This document shows, one piece after another, positions 40,401 through 49,732 of a DNA stretch of 64,000 nucleotides. The translations under genes were made by a program, and so were the position numbers. Numbering within the stretch: position 1 is the first letter of the stretch; every line of letters begins with the position of its first letter. Source of the DNA: Lumbricus rubellus (Eukaryota; Annelida; Clitellata; Crassiclitellata; Lumbricidae); NCBI GenBank assembly GCA_945859605.1, contig OX243811.1, positions 63,975,804-64,039,803 of the forward strand, read 5' to 3'. A model generated the notes under the pieces. That model did no database searches, had not been told where the DNA came from, and saw only the letters and a list, made by a program, of their open reading frames with translations.

Positions 40401-43400
40401 CAGTTATGAAGGGCCTGAGGTGATAAATATTTTTGTGGTGGACCAGTGGGTTGTCATTCTTCTTTGGTTCTCTGCCGTCAGGCAGGTTCATATGTCCAAT
40501 GACGCCACGCATATCTGTTCTGTGCATCCATCTTTAGCCTTCTGTAACCGTCCTTTGTCATCATCCAGTCCAGTAGCATTGCTCTTGGTCTTCCTCTTGT
40601 CTTTTTCCCCTCCATTCTTCCTTCGATGATATCTCGTACTATAGTGTCGCTCCTCATGATGTGTCCAATCCAGTTCCTCTGTCGGCAGAGGAACTGGATT
40701 GGGTTGTCATATGAGGCTAAAATCACAGCACCCAGGCCAACACTACTCTTAATGCAGCCCTGACCAATTAATGTCACACAACAAATTGAGGTTCTAAACA
40801 CCAAGAAATGCAATGATGTTCACAGTCATTTCTCACCTCAGTCAAGACTTCAGTACGCGTACCACCGTTGGTCTGCACTCGTTTTAGAAGCTCCGATAAG
40901 AGAGGTAACTTATTATCACACGACGTTTCAGATATGTTGAGTTCTCGCAGTAGATTCGACCGATTTTCAAACCGACCACTCTGTAAGGAAAAATAAAAGA
41001 ATTAAAAGAAACTCTACAAACCCTGTGACTTTATCTAGGTAAAGAAATGTAATGTAAGTAGTAATTTCTATAGGGCAGCTCCCAGTCATGGCCATTCAGT
41101 AGCACTCGCAGTGCGAGAACAGCAAGAGAAAAGGTCTTAAAAAGAGATAGAGATATGCAGATTGTGATCCAGAAAAAAGAGTGTAGGGAAGGGAATTCCA
41201 CAATGTTTATAAGTTCTGTCAAAATTACTCCCAACACCCATTTGAAAATTAATGATTCAAACGCAACTAAAACACAAATCAGAATTACTACCAAGTGCTA
41301 CAAAATTGTGCTAAATTGCATAGACAACTGGATAAAACCAGTTAAGGGTCAAAATCTTAATCCTGCTCTCACTATTCAAAGTTGACTGTCAATCCATGTT
41401 ACAAGATTAGGATGAATGTAAAGTAAAATGATTGCAGCTTAGGATCTTAGTTGATCGTTTTCATCTGCACTCACAAATCCACTTTCAGGATCAAAAACAA
41501 CTCGGCTGTAGTCCATTTTGAAGAATTCCAAGAATTCACGAACAACAGATATTGCTAATCGACCTGAAAACAACAAATTAAAATCATATCAATTTTATTG
41601 CTTATAAACTATTGATGTCACACTGTAGGCTAACTAATGCACTCCCAGCTAATGCCTGGACAAAGACTTGAACCCCGAACTATCTATCAACAGTCCACCA
41701 TGCTAATTTAATTACTACACTGCAGCGCAGTGAGCACACCCAGCAGTTGCCAAGTACCTTAAGTAAAATTAAGTTGATAATGAACTTGTTTAGCTCAATA
41801 GAATTTAATTATAATGTAACCAAATGCCAATGGAATAAGATAATGCATATAGTTAAAAATAGGCCAATGTGGACAACATAAAAAAGAAATTTATTTGTAC
41901 ACATATATTTTTTAAGACCCCCTCCCCCCGATGAACACAACTGTACGCAAAATCGCCTAAACCCAGCCCATTGTACCTTCGCTTGTCTCCAGAAAGGTCT
42001 TCAATGCCTCGTTTACAAATGGCGTTTTGTTCTGAAACAAAATAGATATATAAGTATGCTATTGCTTATAACTCAGCTAACAAAGCAAGCCAGCACAAAT
42101 GACACATTTAATTGCCTCTGTCACGAAGCAGTATTGACTCTAGTTTCAGCTGGGCTCATCATCGTCGTCGCAATAAAATTGAGGGTACTATACGGCTCTA
42201 TCTGGACAAAGCACTCATAAACGCTCATATTGAATAACCAAAAAACTCTGGCAACACAGTGACACATACTATGGTCAGTTTGTCAACTCTGAATTTAAAA
42301 AATTCCATGCAAAGCTTTCATTGTTCTTAACAATTGGTGAAAATTTCAAAGTGGGACGTGCACTCTCATATTTCGTTCAGTTAAAAATCGGGGAAAAAAT
42401 CAACCGTTTTACTGACCTGAATAGAATCCTGCTCTTCCAACGCCAAAAATACACTGGCACGAAGCTCTGCCTTCAAAAACAACATCAAATTATCGTTCAC
42501 AATTATTAATTCAGTAATATTTTTTTATATTTTTTATCAATCCAACAACTGCTTTGGCACCAATCTTTTTATCTAGCTTCCATTTACGCAAAAATTCATT
42601 GCATCAATTCAGCTTCTATTTGAGCAGCAACTATTTTTCATCTATCCAACTTCCATTTAAATAACAATTATTGTTATCAATCCAGTTCCAATTTCAGCAA
42701 GAATCTTTTCATTGATACTACTTCTACTTAAGCCAAAATTATTTTCATCAGTCAGACTTCTATTTATCAAGAATTCGTTTCGTCATTTCAACTTGTGTGC
42801 AACCAACGCTAAAACCCATGTAATGGCTAATAATTTAGAACCCTAAAGCGATAGATTACCGTACAGATAACCAGAGTGCATTAACTACTTTTCAAGAGCG
42901 AAAGCATTAACCCTTGAGAATAATCCGGTGCCCTGCACTTAGCTTTAGAATAGCTCTGGATAAATTTGGAATTCCCGATTACAATAATCGATAAATACCT
43001 TCATTTCAGTGCGCCAGAGGCGCTCTATTTCCTTTCGATGTAAGTAAGTAAGTAAGTGCTTTATTGAACCGCCCGTCTGTGGTAGATGAGGTTTTACACC
43101 TAACACAATTATCAGTTATCTTCATTGCCTACCCGAACGAGTAATCCATGAGAGGTCCTGTAATTAAGCTAATTCTTTTCAGCATCTCTATTAGGGCTCT
43201 AAAACGATTTATAATAACACTGCATCACTTAGTTACACCAAACCGGAAGCCACAGCCTGCAAGTACCGAAACTTTAATATAATGGACCAAGGACTTATCA
43301 AATCAGCAAAACATTCAACAACACTATAAAACGTTTTATTCTTACTCTAATTTTTCCGAGAACGCCAGATGCCTCTAGCGCCTGAGAGACCAAATCTCTT

Positions 43401-43429
43401 AATTCCGTGTCTTCGTCAATCGTCGCCAT
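33947..43429 (-). CDS. CEP43: CEP43 (FOP/FGFR1OP) centrosomal protein, 16 coding exons
   Basis: A centriole/basal-body protein needed for microtubule anchoring and ciliogenesis in vertebrates. Exons (high to low): 43429-43346, 42470-42417, 42031-41977, 41563-41475, 40980-40837, 39890-39831, 39630-39574, 38896-38826, 38357-38296, 37858-37743, 37438-37272, 36655-36549, 36057-35995, 35269-35227, 34606-34510, 34033-33947. All phases agree and give 1356 nt, 451 residues. The start [49 protein letters not shown] and the tail [12 protein letters not shown] match the CEP43 pattern; human CEP43 is about 399 residues. Odd: a paired EF-hand at 180-231 that I do not recall in the human protein. Some donors are weak (GTCGAC after exon 11, GTACAA after exon 3), and exon 15/16 borders are chosen by homology of the tail. 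Confidence 0.88.
34119..34225 (+). mobile_element. LINE 3'UTR tail (hairpin plus TAA repeats)
   Basis: Plus-strand AATAATAGTCCATAAGTCCC then TGGGGAATGAAGTACCTCAGGG, an A-run and TAA repeats. Same tail as the restriction-like-endonuclease LINE at 3495-3735. Lies in the last CEP43 intron. Confidence 0.65.
34680..34875. repeat. Degenerate (CATT)n tract
   Basis: CATTCATTCACTCATTC-type low-complexity DNA with many substitutions, upstream of CEP43 exon 15 in the intron. Confidence 0.8.
35290..35560. repeat. 22-23 bp minisatellite in CEP43 intron 13
   Basis: About 12 tandem units of the type GAACATTTTCATGATAGGTCAA. It begins 20 bp from the exon 14 acceptor. Confidence 0.95.
36865..37180 (+). repeat. 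GAATTTATATAGCG family SINE-like repeat
   Basis: Preceded by CATT repeats. GAATTTATATAGCGTTTCTT, then GAACTACTCAGAGGTACTCC, and further body ATTCCCGATAGTGGGACCCA. In CEP43 intron 11. Confidence 0.75.
37484..37600 (+). repeat. GAATTTATGTAGCGTC SINE-like repeat copy
   Basis: Short copy in CEP43 intron 10, ending soon after CTCCCAACCAGACAGCACC. Confidence 0.6.
37743..39890 (-). CDS. CEP43: CEP43 exons 6-10: EF-hand pair
   Basis: Residues 143-264. The first loop, D180[11 protein letters not shown]191, has ligands at positions 1, 3, 5 and 12 and the central Gly and Ile. The second, D220-K-N-F-S-N-A-I-E-F-G-E231, keeps 1, 3, 5, 8 and 12 but has Asn for the central Gly. The loops start 40 residues apart, as in a true EF-hand pair. 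The exons are short and in phase with both neighbours, so this is not a separate gene. Confidence 0.85.
38095..38245 (+). repeat. SINE-like repeat copy (AGAAGCGCTCCCAGTGCA)
   Basis: In CEP43 intron 9. Shares CAGAAGCGCTCCCAGT and the ATTCCATAGAGAGGGAA block with other copies. Confidence 0.65.
39010..39185 (+). repeat. SINE-like repeat copy
   Basis: TATATAGCACCCCTTCAAGT and GTTCAGAGGCGCCCTAACCC. In CEP43 intron 7. Confidence 0.65.
39965..40155 (+). repeat. SINE-like repeat copy
   Basis: ATTCAGAAGCGCTCCCGATG, a TTTTGAGTGGAATAAAC block and ATTCCAAAGAGAAGA, in CEP43 intron 5. Confidence 0.65.
40450..40725 (-). mobile_element. LINE RT C-terminal fragment in CEP43 intron 5
   Basis: The minus strand codes [37 protein letters not shown] and WRHWTYEPA then stop at 40480-40478. 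Its last 120 bp match 15950-16090 closely. It ends about 110 bp from CEP43 exon 5 and is in sense orientation with the gene. Confidence 0.8.
40837..43429 (-). CDS. CEP43: CEP43 exons 1-5: N-terminal TON/LisH-like dimerisation part
   Basis: Residues 1-142. The acidic start EDTELRDL, the helix [18 protein letters not shown] and the LisH-like block [20 protein letters not shown], then [20 protein letters not shown], lead into [13 protein letters not shown] and a leucine-rich helix [11 protein letters not shown]. The ATG is followed by an immediately conserved sequence, which fixes the start. Confidence 0.9.
41040..41210 (+). repeat. SINE-like repeat copy
   Basis: Contains CATTCAGTAGCACTCGCAGT and GGGAATTCCACAATG, a diverged member in CEP43 intron 4. 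Confidence 0.5.
42560..42800. repeat. Decayed CATCAATCCAGCTTCTATTT minisatellite
   Basis: Six degenerate units of about 37 bp in CEP43 intron 1. Same unit as the cores of the MITEs at 25807 and 53034, but without terminal arms. Confidence 0.7.
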
Positions 43430-44206
43430 CTTTTTCACCTTTCACCATAGACTACTAATAATTGAGGAGGATAACTCTAAAAAAGGCAGTATGTTGTTCG
43501 TCTTCAGGTTGCAAACAACAAATTTTTAGGCAAGTTAAACTTATTTTAGAACTGTTCAGTCAGAAGCATCACATAGGCCTAATTCTAAAATATGCTAACA
43601 ATGCACATGTTCCAGCGTTGATATGCATTAGGGCCAGACCTGCCTAGCCTACATTGCGCCTAGACGAAGTGATCAAGAAACAGGTCTAGGCCTAGTGTGG
43701 CCTAGGCCTACGTTTTAATTTTGCTCTAATTCTTCTAAGAAGTGTTGACAATCTGAAATATTCGGAAATCTCATTTCCGCATTAGGCTTACATAAATTAC
43801 ATGCATTCGCGTGAGGCAATTGATGATAGCCTATCGCCTAAAGCAAATTCACCGAACTAGCCTACGACCGCCCCCCCCCCGGACTAGGCCCTACACTTTT
43901 GGACGACCATTCTGACTTGACACAGCGCTCGTGAATAAGCTGGCGCCCCTTCGCTTGGCTTTCGAGTGGCGCTCTAGAAATTTTGGAGATTACGATTACG
44001 AGAACGAATTCACAGGTTATGAGGCATGTTAGGCTACAAACCTTGTTAGAGATAGTCAATAGGCTAAAGAAGTGTAGCCTATATAGCATGATCGTAGGCC
44101 TACGTAAACGTGTCCTTTATAAACTAGGCCTAGGCTACCTGTTTCTGGTTTTCTATGGCATCTACATTAATTTTTAAGATGCTGCATGCAATTTTTTGGT
44201 AAAATA
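43430..44206. other. CEP43 upstream region
   Basis: The presumed 5'UTR and promoter of CEP43 lie at the left edge. GGTGAAAGGTGAAAAAG directly precedes the ATG; no TATA box is visible. A dispersed repeat with CGTGAATAAGCTGGCGCCCC lies at 43915-43990. TAGGCCTA motifs are frequent. Confidence 0.45.
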
Positions 44207-44210
44207 TTAA

Positions 44211-45547
44211 CACGTTGACCGCGAGGTACGAGTTAACTCGTACTCCAGTTGGTAGTCTGGGACGCGAGGTACGAGATATCTCGTACTCCAGATATACAGG
44301 GACTTTAGGCGTCGTGCTGGCAATCAATGGTACCTCTGGTAATGGGAGATCAGATTCTCAGCCAGGCCTGGCTTGTCGATGGTTTTCAACAGGGCTGACG
44401 CGTGTCATAAAGCGAAGGGGTTTCCTCCGGTCTAATTTATAATGACTGCCACGTGTAAGATAGCACGGTACCTAAAACCCATTCAGACCTCCAGTTTTAT
44501 TATAGGGCGGGCGGAGACGTCGGTTGAAACTGTAGGTGCGGTCATTAGTTTATTAGTGATGCAGTTTTATTGCAGGCCTCACTGCGACCATAGGACCCAT
44601 GCAGTAGGCCTACATTATTTTCTGAACTAAGCATTTTAGTAGCCAGGCCGGCCTGATGGCGTCGGGAGAAAGATACACAGTCAACTAGCTATAGATGATA
44701 TTGAGCCTCTTAGTTATGCCGAGAGTGAGATAATTGAGGCCTGCCAGATGTTGGTAGGCCTAATGATGGCTCTGAGACATGTCATGTATTCAAGAACAAT
44801 TTCTACAAAAGTCAGCCTTCATGCGAAAAACAGGGGCTCACAATAATTGGAACCTCAGTGACCTCACAACAGTAGGCCTACCTGAGATTAGAAAGTTACC
44901 GTATTGGACTTGTCTTCCTGATGTGTTATATAAAGAAGCCGACAATTGTGAATTGGAGTACAGATCCGACTATTTCCACTCCTCTTTTCAATCAGACCAT
45001 GACTTATGATAGATTTGAACTCATAGGCCTACCGAAATCTAGCATAATTGCAATATGAAGGTTTGTCTGAAAATGACAGGCTTTTCAAGCCGGGTGACAT
45101 TTGCAATTCCGGAATATTATGCTAATTTCACGATTTCAAGCCGTCTGTTGGCTATGGTCTACCATAGAACGCGACATTCATAGGCCTACTGCATGAGTGC
45201 TACATGTATAATAGCATAGGTGGGTGAAATGCAGACAGTTTCTATAGTCAGGTTACTGTATAGCATAATTATATATATAATAGTAGACTAATAATTTAAC
45301 AGTTTCTTTGCATTCTTCTCCTTTACATTTCAAGAGTCACCGTCAATGACAATTGACAATAGCCTCATTGTCTAGTCTATAAGTTTGGTGGGGCTGCTGC
45401 GAAGGGCAACACGCAATATAAATGCATCCCTGCGATCAAATTTTATGACAGAGCTGCTCCATGTCAAATTTACGATCGGACTCCCGGGGTTCAAATTTTC
45501 TATGGTGCCGCCGCGGACTGCAAAGAAATGGTCCCGCGGTCAATGTG
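44211..45547. mobile_element. 1.34 kb TTAA-flanked element (piggyBac-like)
   Basis: TTAA at 44207-44210 and 45548-45551 flank inverted ends CACGTTGACCGCGAGG and CCCGCGGTCAATGTG. Near the left end are two nested palindromes, GTACGAGTTAACTCGTAC and GTACGAGATATCTCGTAC. The interior ORFs (longest 76 codons) are not recognisable as transposase, so it is probably non-autonomous or decayed. Confidence 0.75.
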
Positions 45548-45632
45548 TTAAGCTTCGCATGCATGAATATAGCCTATTGAATAGCCTATCCAGATGGCAG
45601 AATCCACTTGAAACTCAATAACACAGCAGGCT

Positions 45633-46416
45633 ATACCGGTGTAAAGGTTTCAAATTACCCCCTCCCAAACATTACCCCTCCCCCCCGGTAACTTGAAACC
45701 GGTTTCAGATTACCACCCGGACACTAGATTTGCATCAATGATCGCATTTATTGCACTCACAAAATCAGAAAAATCATCCAGCTTCTTGTTTTGGTCTGCA
45801 GATTTTCATCCCTCATCCCACTTGGTGGTATGTTATCAATTTTTTGACCCGAAAAAAATAATAGCCTCGAAGCCATTTCTCCAATGTAACTTCAGCGGCG
45901 ACAGGGGCGGATCCAGGGGGCAATCCTGCCATGCCCCCCCCCATTTAGAAACGCCCATGTATCGTGCCCCCCCCATTCGGTTTTCAGGAAGCTAAAAATT
46001 GTGTATAGGCCTAGTTACTGATGAAATGGTATGATTTTCCTGAAAATTGGCCGGATGACTAAAAAAAGGTCATCAACTTTTTGGGCGGATACAAAGAATT
46101 TTTTTTTTGCAGACTTGAGGCCAAGAATTTCAAGAATTTTTTCCGGACCCAACCCAAGAATTTTTGGCCCCACCCCCCATCCAAAGTTTCTGTATCCGCC
46201 CTTGAGCGGCGATTACTATTTTAGCTACAGATGAAAATATTGAAAACAAACCACGAAGTAGGATGACGGATGAAAATCTTCAGACCAAAACAAGAAGCGG
46301 GATGATTTTTCTGATATTTTTTGTCCAATAAATGCGTTGATTGATGCAATTTGCAGTTTGCAGGGGGGGGGGTAATGTTTAGGAAGGGGTAATCTGAAAC
46401 CTTTACACCGGTATGA
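45633..46416. mobile_element. Element with TACCGGTGTAAAGGTTTC inverted ends, containing a nested MITE
   Basis: The left end CTATACCGGTGTAAAGGTTTC with ATTACCCC and the right end GGGGTAATCTGAAACCTTTA with CACCGGTAT are inverse over about 45 bp. Target duplication not clear. A complete hAT-like MITE (45902-46204) is inserted inside it. Confidence 0.7.
45902..46204. mobile_element. 303 bp hAT-like MITE, nested; 8 bp TSD
   Basis: Ends CAGGGGCGGATCCAG and CTGTATCCGCCCTTG, with exact AGCGGCGA duplication at 45894-45901 and 46205-46212. The interior includes CGATACATGGGCGTTTCTAA (inverse) and GGATGACTAAAAAAAGGTCA blocks shared with 1-124 and 20935-21228. Confidence 0.88.
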
Positions 46417-46507
46417 GGATTAAGGCCTAGCCTACGTCTCCGCAGGTGGTTGTCATGAGAGTAGGCCTATGTCTAAATTTCCATAGATTGACAGTTCAAA
46501 ACGAATT

Positions 46508-46579
46508 GGAGAACCGGGGTATCGATCCCCGTACCTCTCGCATGCTAAGCGAGCGCTCTACCATGTGAGCTAGTTCCCC
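46508..46579 (-). tRNA. tRNA-Ala (anticodon AGC)
   Basis: A 72 nt minus-strand tRNA. The acceptor strands GGGGAAC and GTTCTCC pair; D-arm GCTC..GAGC; anticodon loop CTTAGCATG with AGC; T-arm CGGGG-ATCGATA-CCCCG. A-box and B-box motifs are intact. CCA is absent, as expected for a eukaryotic nuclear gene. Confidence 0.95.
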
Positions 46580-47187
46580 GTCGATGTAGTTCAAAAGCAG
46601 CACGCGACTATACCCTGTTCTCTCAGTGTTTAATCAAGACATCATCGGGGGGGGGGGATAAAGCAAAAAATGTCATCAAAATAAAATTGATTAGGGTCTA
46701 GGCCTATAGGCCTAACTGGCCTAATTTACTCATTTAGCCTACTATATAGCGCATTGGAATATGGTAGGCTGCAGAAAGAATCAATTAGGCCTACTAAAAA
46801 GGTCATCAGAACCAGTAGAGAAGAAACATTAGGCTACAACAGCAAAAATACTCAAATTCGTTATGAGAAACATAATATGCAAGGGTATAGGCCTACAGAA
46901 AAAAAAGGGACTACATAAAACCATCGACGTATAGGCCTATTGATATACGTCGATGCATAAAACACTGCTGTTCTGAGTGTTCTCTGCCTCATCAGCGAAG
47001 ACACTTCAAGGCAGTCTAACTGCAGACATAATACTGAAAGAAACAATAGGCTTACATAACTGGTAAGTTTGAATCAGTATAGTAGTGTAATCATACAACA
47101 CCCATTATATAATCAAAATCTCTGACCCAAGTCGAAAGAGGTTATAGTTATTTATTAGAATGCTTGCGTAGGCGCAGGCCTATAGCT

Positions 47188-47260
47188 GCCCGGCTAGCTC
47201 AGTCGGTAGAGCATGAGACTCTTAATCTCAGGGTCGTGGGTTCGAGCCCCACGTTGGGCG
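47188..47260 (+). tRNA. tRNA-Lys (anticodon CTT)
   Basis: 73 nt. Acceptor GCCCGGC against GTTGGGC, D-arm GCTC..GAGC, anticodon loop ACTCTTAAT with CTT, and a T-arm with GGTTCGAGCC box B. All stems pair. It lies 0.6 kb from tRNA-Ala and 0.3 kb from the tRNA-Asp copy. Confidence 0.96.
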
Positions 47261-47588
47261 CAACGTTTTAGATTTTTTTTCTTAATAATTAAGTTGTCAA
47301 AATTGCGTATGAAAGCTGATGACGCTAAATATAGGCTAAAGACTTAGTCTCGAGATACGTTTTTCGTTTATTATTAAACCACAGTCATAGAGCCCAAAAA
47401 TCATACAATTGTGGCTGCCAACCTTCCTGGATTCGCAGAGGCAGCCCTGGAATTCAACCCTGTGCTCTCCGTGTCTCGGATTGATCCCATTTTATGTACA
47501 AAAATATGACGCTCTTTATCGCTAACGCATTCGATATTCGTTTGCGAAAGTAGGCTAAGTGCTCTCTATCAGTGTCAGCATCCGTCGA

Positions 47589-47665
47589 TCCTCGTTAGTA
47601 GGCTATAGTGGTGAGTATCCCCGCCTGTCACGCGGGAGACCGGGGTTCAATTCCCCGACGGGGAG
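47589..47665 (+). tRNA. tRNA-Asp (GTC) with a 5 bp GGCTA insertion in the D-arm
   Basis: Apart from 47601-47605 the 77 nt match a canonical 72 nt metazoan tRNA-Asp: acceptor TCCTCGT with ACGGGGA and discriminator G, anticodon stem CCGCC-TGTCACG-CGGGAG, and box B GGTTCAATTCC. The extra GGCTA sits after TTAGTA, inside the internal promoter A box (TAGTATAGTGG becomes TAGTAGGCTATAGTGG). No nuclear tRNA intron occurs there. It may be a pseudogene created by the micro-insertion, or a gene with a tolerated enlarged D-loop. Confidence 0.85.
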
Positions 47666-47805
47666 GACTCAATTTTATTCAAAAGGTTGTGAAGCATTCT
47701 CACTGTGTAGGCCTGTAGCCTAACTTAACCCTAACCCTAATGACATTTATATCTTAACTCTCCTTTTCATGGCTGACCCTCTCTGCAAAAAATCCTGCGG
47801 GTGCC

Positions 47806-48105
47806 CATGGGCGTCCGCAGCGGGGCGCAAGGGGGCGCAAGTGCGCCCCCCTGGATTTTTCGCATAGTTGCACATAAATTTAGATTATTCGGTTGTGATT
47901 GTTACAACGCGATTTTCAATGTGATTATCGATTCGTTCTACAAGTTGAACCTATATATCTTTCTTTGGGCACATAACGTATAAGTAGGCTATAGGATTCT
48001 CTCGTGGTAATATGGAAATTCAAACTGTCACCCATTAAATTTAGACCATGTGATAATTATTCAAACGTTTGCGCCCCCCTAGAAAAATTCCTGCGGACGC
48101 CCATG
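47806..48105. mobile_element. 300 bp MITE, CATGGGCGTCCGCAG termini, 8 bp TSD
   Basis: Inverted ends CATGGGCGTCCGCAG and CTGCGGACGCCCATG are perfect. CGGGTGCC is duplicated at 47798-47805 and 48106-48113. The interior is flanked by GCGCCCCCCTGGA / CTAGAAAAATTCC-type tracts and has no coding capacity. Confidence 0.9.
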
Positions 48106-48215
48106 CGGGTGCCCATGGAATCCAGGCCTAACATAGACCTACTCACATTAAAAAAATCAATACAGTAGGCCTAAATGCCTATTTCTAATTATTCTGCTAA
48201 AATAAAATTATATTA

Positions 48216-48665
48216 GTTACTAGCTGTACCCGGCCACGCGTTGCTGTGGCAGAAAAACTCTCCCTCCCCTCCTCCCCTCCTCTCCTCCTTCCCCCTCCCC
48301 CTCCCCCTCCGTCCCGCTCCCTCCGCTCATTTCCTTCTTCAACCAAGAATGTTGAAGGCTGCAAAATAATTATGCGAATCGCTTATGACGTCACGGCACG
48401 CGACCTCATTCATGTTTCGTTTGCATGGTCGCAGTCACTGTCAAGGCGTTTCTGAAATCGGTTTTGAATTTGCAAATGGCGGTCGAGCGGAATGCGAACT
48501 TCACTTTTTGTGGAAAATATTGGGTTTTTTCGGATAAAAAGAAAAATGGACACTCTCAGATAGGAATGGAAGGTTTTGTGAAATTTTCAAAACAATCTGT
48601 GCGGTACGTTTCGAGAACACTTTACACAAACTATTGGAAAGTTTCATTTTTATATATATAGATAT
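48216..48665 (+). mobile_element. Retroelement end of the ACTAGCTGTACCCGGC type
   Basis: Begins TTACTAGCTGTACCCGGCCA, CGCGTTGCTGTGGC and ends GTTTCATTTTTATATATATAG. This start and AT-rich end are characteristic of a repeat widespread in invertebrate genomes; I cannot name the superfamily with confidence. Confidence 0.6.
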
Positions 48666-49440
48666 ATATATATAGAGTTATATAGGAGTATATACGCCTA
48701 TATTATGTAGGTATATAGGCCTATATTAGATAATTATATTATAGGCCACAAAGGTCTAAATACTATTGTCCTATTATTTTTGTGAGAACTGCAGTGTGTA
48801 ATGCATTGTCCATCCAGAACCCGCTATGTGAGATCAGTATAATAATTATAATAGCCTATGCTTCTTCAATTAATCCTCTAAATCTAATTAGTGATTTATT
48901 TAGTCAATTGATTCGGTTGCTTGTTGCAAGTTGCAACATAATAGGCTAACTGTTGCCATATTTAGCCTAGGCCTATTTGTGGGCCTGCTCAGGCGAGTAA
49001 ACACCATCCCACCCCCAAATAAATTCCTGGTTACGGCCTTTCTTCTTCGCATAGGTTTGAGAAGTTTGCAGTTTGCACCTGCCACGACTCAAAACTGTAG
49101 CAAAAGGAGCGTGTGTTATAACCATCATCATTATTAGCCTACTTAGTGTGTGGTTGAATCATTTCCGGTTCCTTTCCCTTTTGGACCAAAGTCCGTCTGC
49201 ATTCCGTGAAGCACATGCACCGAAAAACAATAAGAAGCTTCATGTAGGCGTGTCCTAAACATAATAGTCGCCAGTTGGCCTATGAATGCGCGGCCTTTTG
49301 CGCTCAGCCGGCCTCAGTGGTTTCATTCGTTGCAGCACAAGTCAATTTTTAGACTCAATTACTTAGGCTGAGCGACACAACGACCAATAGACTGCTCGAA
49401 AAAAGTTAAACTTGAGCACGTGTATGTCAGTCAGATGTAA
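48666..49440. other. Notch upstream distal region
   Basis: A TA-rich tract at 48655-48735, then single-copy-looking DNA. Nothing coding recognised. Confidence 0.45.
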
Positions 49441-49668
49441 ATGGGCGGGGCTTGGGCGCAGTAATACAATTCCGAACGCGGCACGAGCCGAGCTCAGTGC
49501 AGAAAATAAGAACGAGACAACCTGTGTATCGCTATTCAAAAGTTTTTACAGTTACAATGCAGACAATGGCGTGATTGTTTCGGGATAACATAACGAAGTT
49601 TTCTTGTTGGAAAAGCGTCGGATGCTGGAATACAGTGATGAAACAACGGATTTAGATCGGATTAACAA
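49441..49668 (+). promoter_or_regulatory. Likely proximal promoter/5'UTR of Notch
   Basis: A GC-box-like GGGCGGGGCTTGGGCG at 49443 and an E-box CACGTG at 49417 precede a GC-rich stretch with GAACGCGGCACGAGCC. No TATA box is seen between here and the ATG at 49669. Upstream start ATGs in the leader are short. Confidence 0.4.
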
Positions 49669-49732
49669 ATGTCAGCGACGCTTGTTTTGAAGATATTGGC
49701 TTGCCTCGTGTTAGGCGTTGCTCTATCGGCGG
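49669..49732 (+). CDS. Notch: Notch exon 1 (signal peptide)
   Basis: 64 bp: 21 codons plus one base. A hydrophobic leader; donor GCGG|GTAAGC. Confidence 0.8.
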
